NCBI GenBank assembly: GCA_021404985.1
Contig: QWHP01000168.1
Location: forward strand, 1-6,594
Length of the DNA stretch: 6,594 nt
Source of the DNA: Actinobacteria bacterium ATB1
GTDB taxonomy: Bacteria; Actinomycetota; Acidimicrobiia; UBA2766
Direction of reading: 5' to 3'
A model generated the notes under the pieces. It did not search any database. It was not told the origin of the DNA and saw only the letters and a list, made by a program, of their open reading frames with translations. Each line of letters opens with the position of its first letter. Position 1 is the first letter of the stretch. Below, one piece after another: positions 5,846 through 6,594 of this stretch. A program made the position numbers and the translations under genes.

Positions 5846-6594
5846 ATGCGAGTCTGCGTCATTGGCACGGGATACGTGGGGACGGTGACCGCAGCCTGCT
5901 TCGCTCATCTCGGCCACGACGTGATCGGGCTGGAACAGGACCCTGACAAGGTCGCGCTGCTCGAGGCCGGGGAGCTCCCGTTCGTGGAGCCCGAGTGCGG
6001 GACACTTCTGCGCAACGGGATCGGATCGGAGCGCCTGCGGTTCACCGACAACTACGAGGATGCGATTCCCGAGAGCGACGTCGTCTTCATCTGTGTCGGA
6101 ACACCCCTCACGGAGACCGGAGACGCGAACGTCGAGGCACTACGAGATGTCGTGACGAGCCTCGCGCCCCTCATCGGGGACAGGTTCAAGACGATCGTGA
6201 CGAAATCGACGGTGCCCGTCGGATCGGGTGACTGGATCACGATGCTGATCGAGGACGCCATGTCCCCTACCCAGCTTAGGATGCGCAACTTCGGTGTCGT
6301 CTCGAACCCGGAGTTCCTCCGCGAGGGCTCCGCAGTCGAGGACTTCCTGTACCCGGACAGGATCGTCCTCGGCTCGTCCTCCGAGGATGCGCTCGACCAG
6401 GTCGCCCTCCTCTACGACCCGATCATCCACCAGTCCTTCCCCGAAGGTCACCCGGAGTTCGTCCCCGTCCCCCTCATCCGCACGACACTCGAATCTGCGG
6501 AGATGATCAAGTACGCCGCGAACGCCTTCCTCGCCACGAAGATCAGCTTCATCAACGAGATCGCCAACGTCTGCGAGGAGGTCGGCGCCGACGT
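5846..6594 (+). CDS. ugd: UDP-glucose 6-dehydrogenase (UGDH), 3' end beyond window
   Basis: The 249 visible residues are the N-terminal NAD-binding domain and part of the central helix of a nucleotide-sugar dehydrogenase. UGDH oxidises UDP-glucose twice with NAD to UDP-glucuronate, a precursor of capsule and other surface polysaccharides. The Rossmann motif is G7-T-G9-YV-G12, with E30 at the end of the second strand. FICVGTP (81-87) and TKSTVPVGSG (119-128) follow. NPEFLREGSAVEDFLYPDRIVLG (154-176) is highly typical; E156 and E160 correspond to the active-site glutamates. K222 and N226 in EMIKYAANAFLATK are the expected catalytic lysine and asparagine. The catalytic cysteine and UDP-binding domain lie past the right edge. 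The ATG at 5846 is preceded by AGGTGG five bases upstream and gives the standard N-terminus; an in-frame TTG at 5816 follows GGAGG by only one base and adds ten unneeded residues. A GDP-mannose or UDP-ManNAc dehydrogenase is less likely. Confidence 0.93.
   Translation, partial: MRVCVIGTGYVGTVTAACFAHLGHDVIGLEQDPDKVALLEAGELPFVEPECGTLLRNGIGSERLRFTDNYEDAIPESDVVFICVGTPLTETGDANVEALRDVVTSLAPLIGDRFKTIVTKSTVPVGSGDWITMLIEDAMSPTQLRMRNFGVVSNPEFLREGSAVEDFLYPDRIVLGSSSEDALDQVALLYDPIIHQSFPEGHPEFVPVPLIRTTLESAEMIKYAANAFLATKISFINEIANVCEEVGAD

Noticed and set aside
5542..5868. 108-codon reverse open frame across the UGDH leader
   Set aside because: It has no recognisable pattern, overlaps the start of the UGDH gene and lacks a ribosome binding site; probably chance.
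1..6594. CRISPR array, tRNA, mobile element or phage/defence genes
   Set aside because: No regularly spaced repeats, cloverleaf-like segments, transposase motifs or terminal inverted repeats were seen by eye.

Overview
The window is high-GC DNA with a strong G/C preference at third codon positions. It has bacterial gene organisation with short intergenic gaps and overlapping gene ends. Protein style (the small C-terminal domain at the left edge, the DUF2804 protein, the UGDH sequence) suggests an Actinomycetota-like bacterium, probably environmental. This is an inference from style; nothing in the window fixes the taxon. I see no tRNA, rRNA, insertion sequence, CRISPR array, phage gene or integration site.

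Layout from left to right. (1) At 1-321 is the 3' end of a forward gene for a small protein domain of unknown function. Its 5' part looks frame-disrupted or lies mostly outside the window. (2) A short GC-rich hairpin (345-361) sits between this gene and the convergent gene that follows. (3) At 2400-374 there is a reverse-strand pair, a DUF2804 protein followed 35 bp later by an NAD(P)-dependent extended short-chain dehydrogenase/epimerase; these are probably one transcript. (4) A 74-bp divergent gap leads into a large forward gene (2475-5003) for a glycoside hydrolase family 38 (alpha-mannosidase type) protein. (5) A reverse-strand SRPBCC/START-fold gene (5519-4950) converges on it and overlaps its last 54 bp. 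(6) At 5520-5845 is a 326-bp non-coding stretch with dyad symmetries and a possible promoter. (7) From 5846 a UDP-glucose 6-dehydrogenase gene runs off the right edge.

The genes do not form a recognisable named pathway. The GH38 enzyme would remove alpha-mannosyl units. The dehydrogenase/epimerase and UGDH act on nucleotide sugars or similar polyol/sterol-like substrates. DUF2804 and SRPBCC proteins are of a kind often linked to hydrophobic ligands. A role in glycan or glycolipid metabolism is a reasonable but unproven reading. UGDH makes UDP-glucuronate for surface polysaccharides and may open a separate polysaccharide cluster to the right.

I found no convincing new biological system. The points most worth a second look are the GH38 protein with an altered zinc-site motif but all catalytic positions kept, the 54-bp antiparallel gene overlap, two mutually exclusive hairpins just upstream of the SRPBCC start, three tandem hairpins in the putative UGDH leader, and the apparent frameshift in the left-edge gene.
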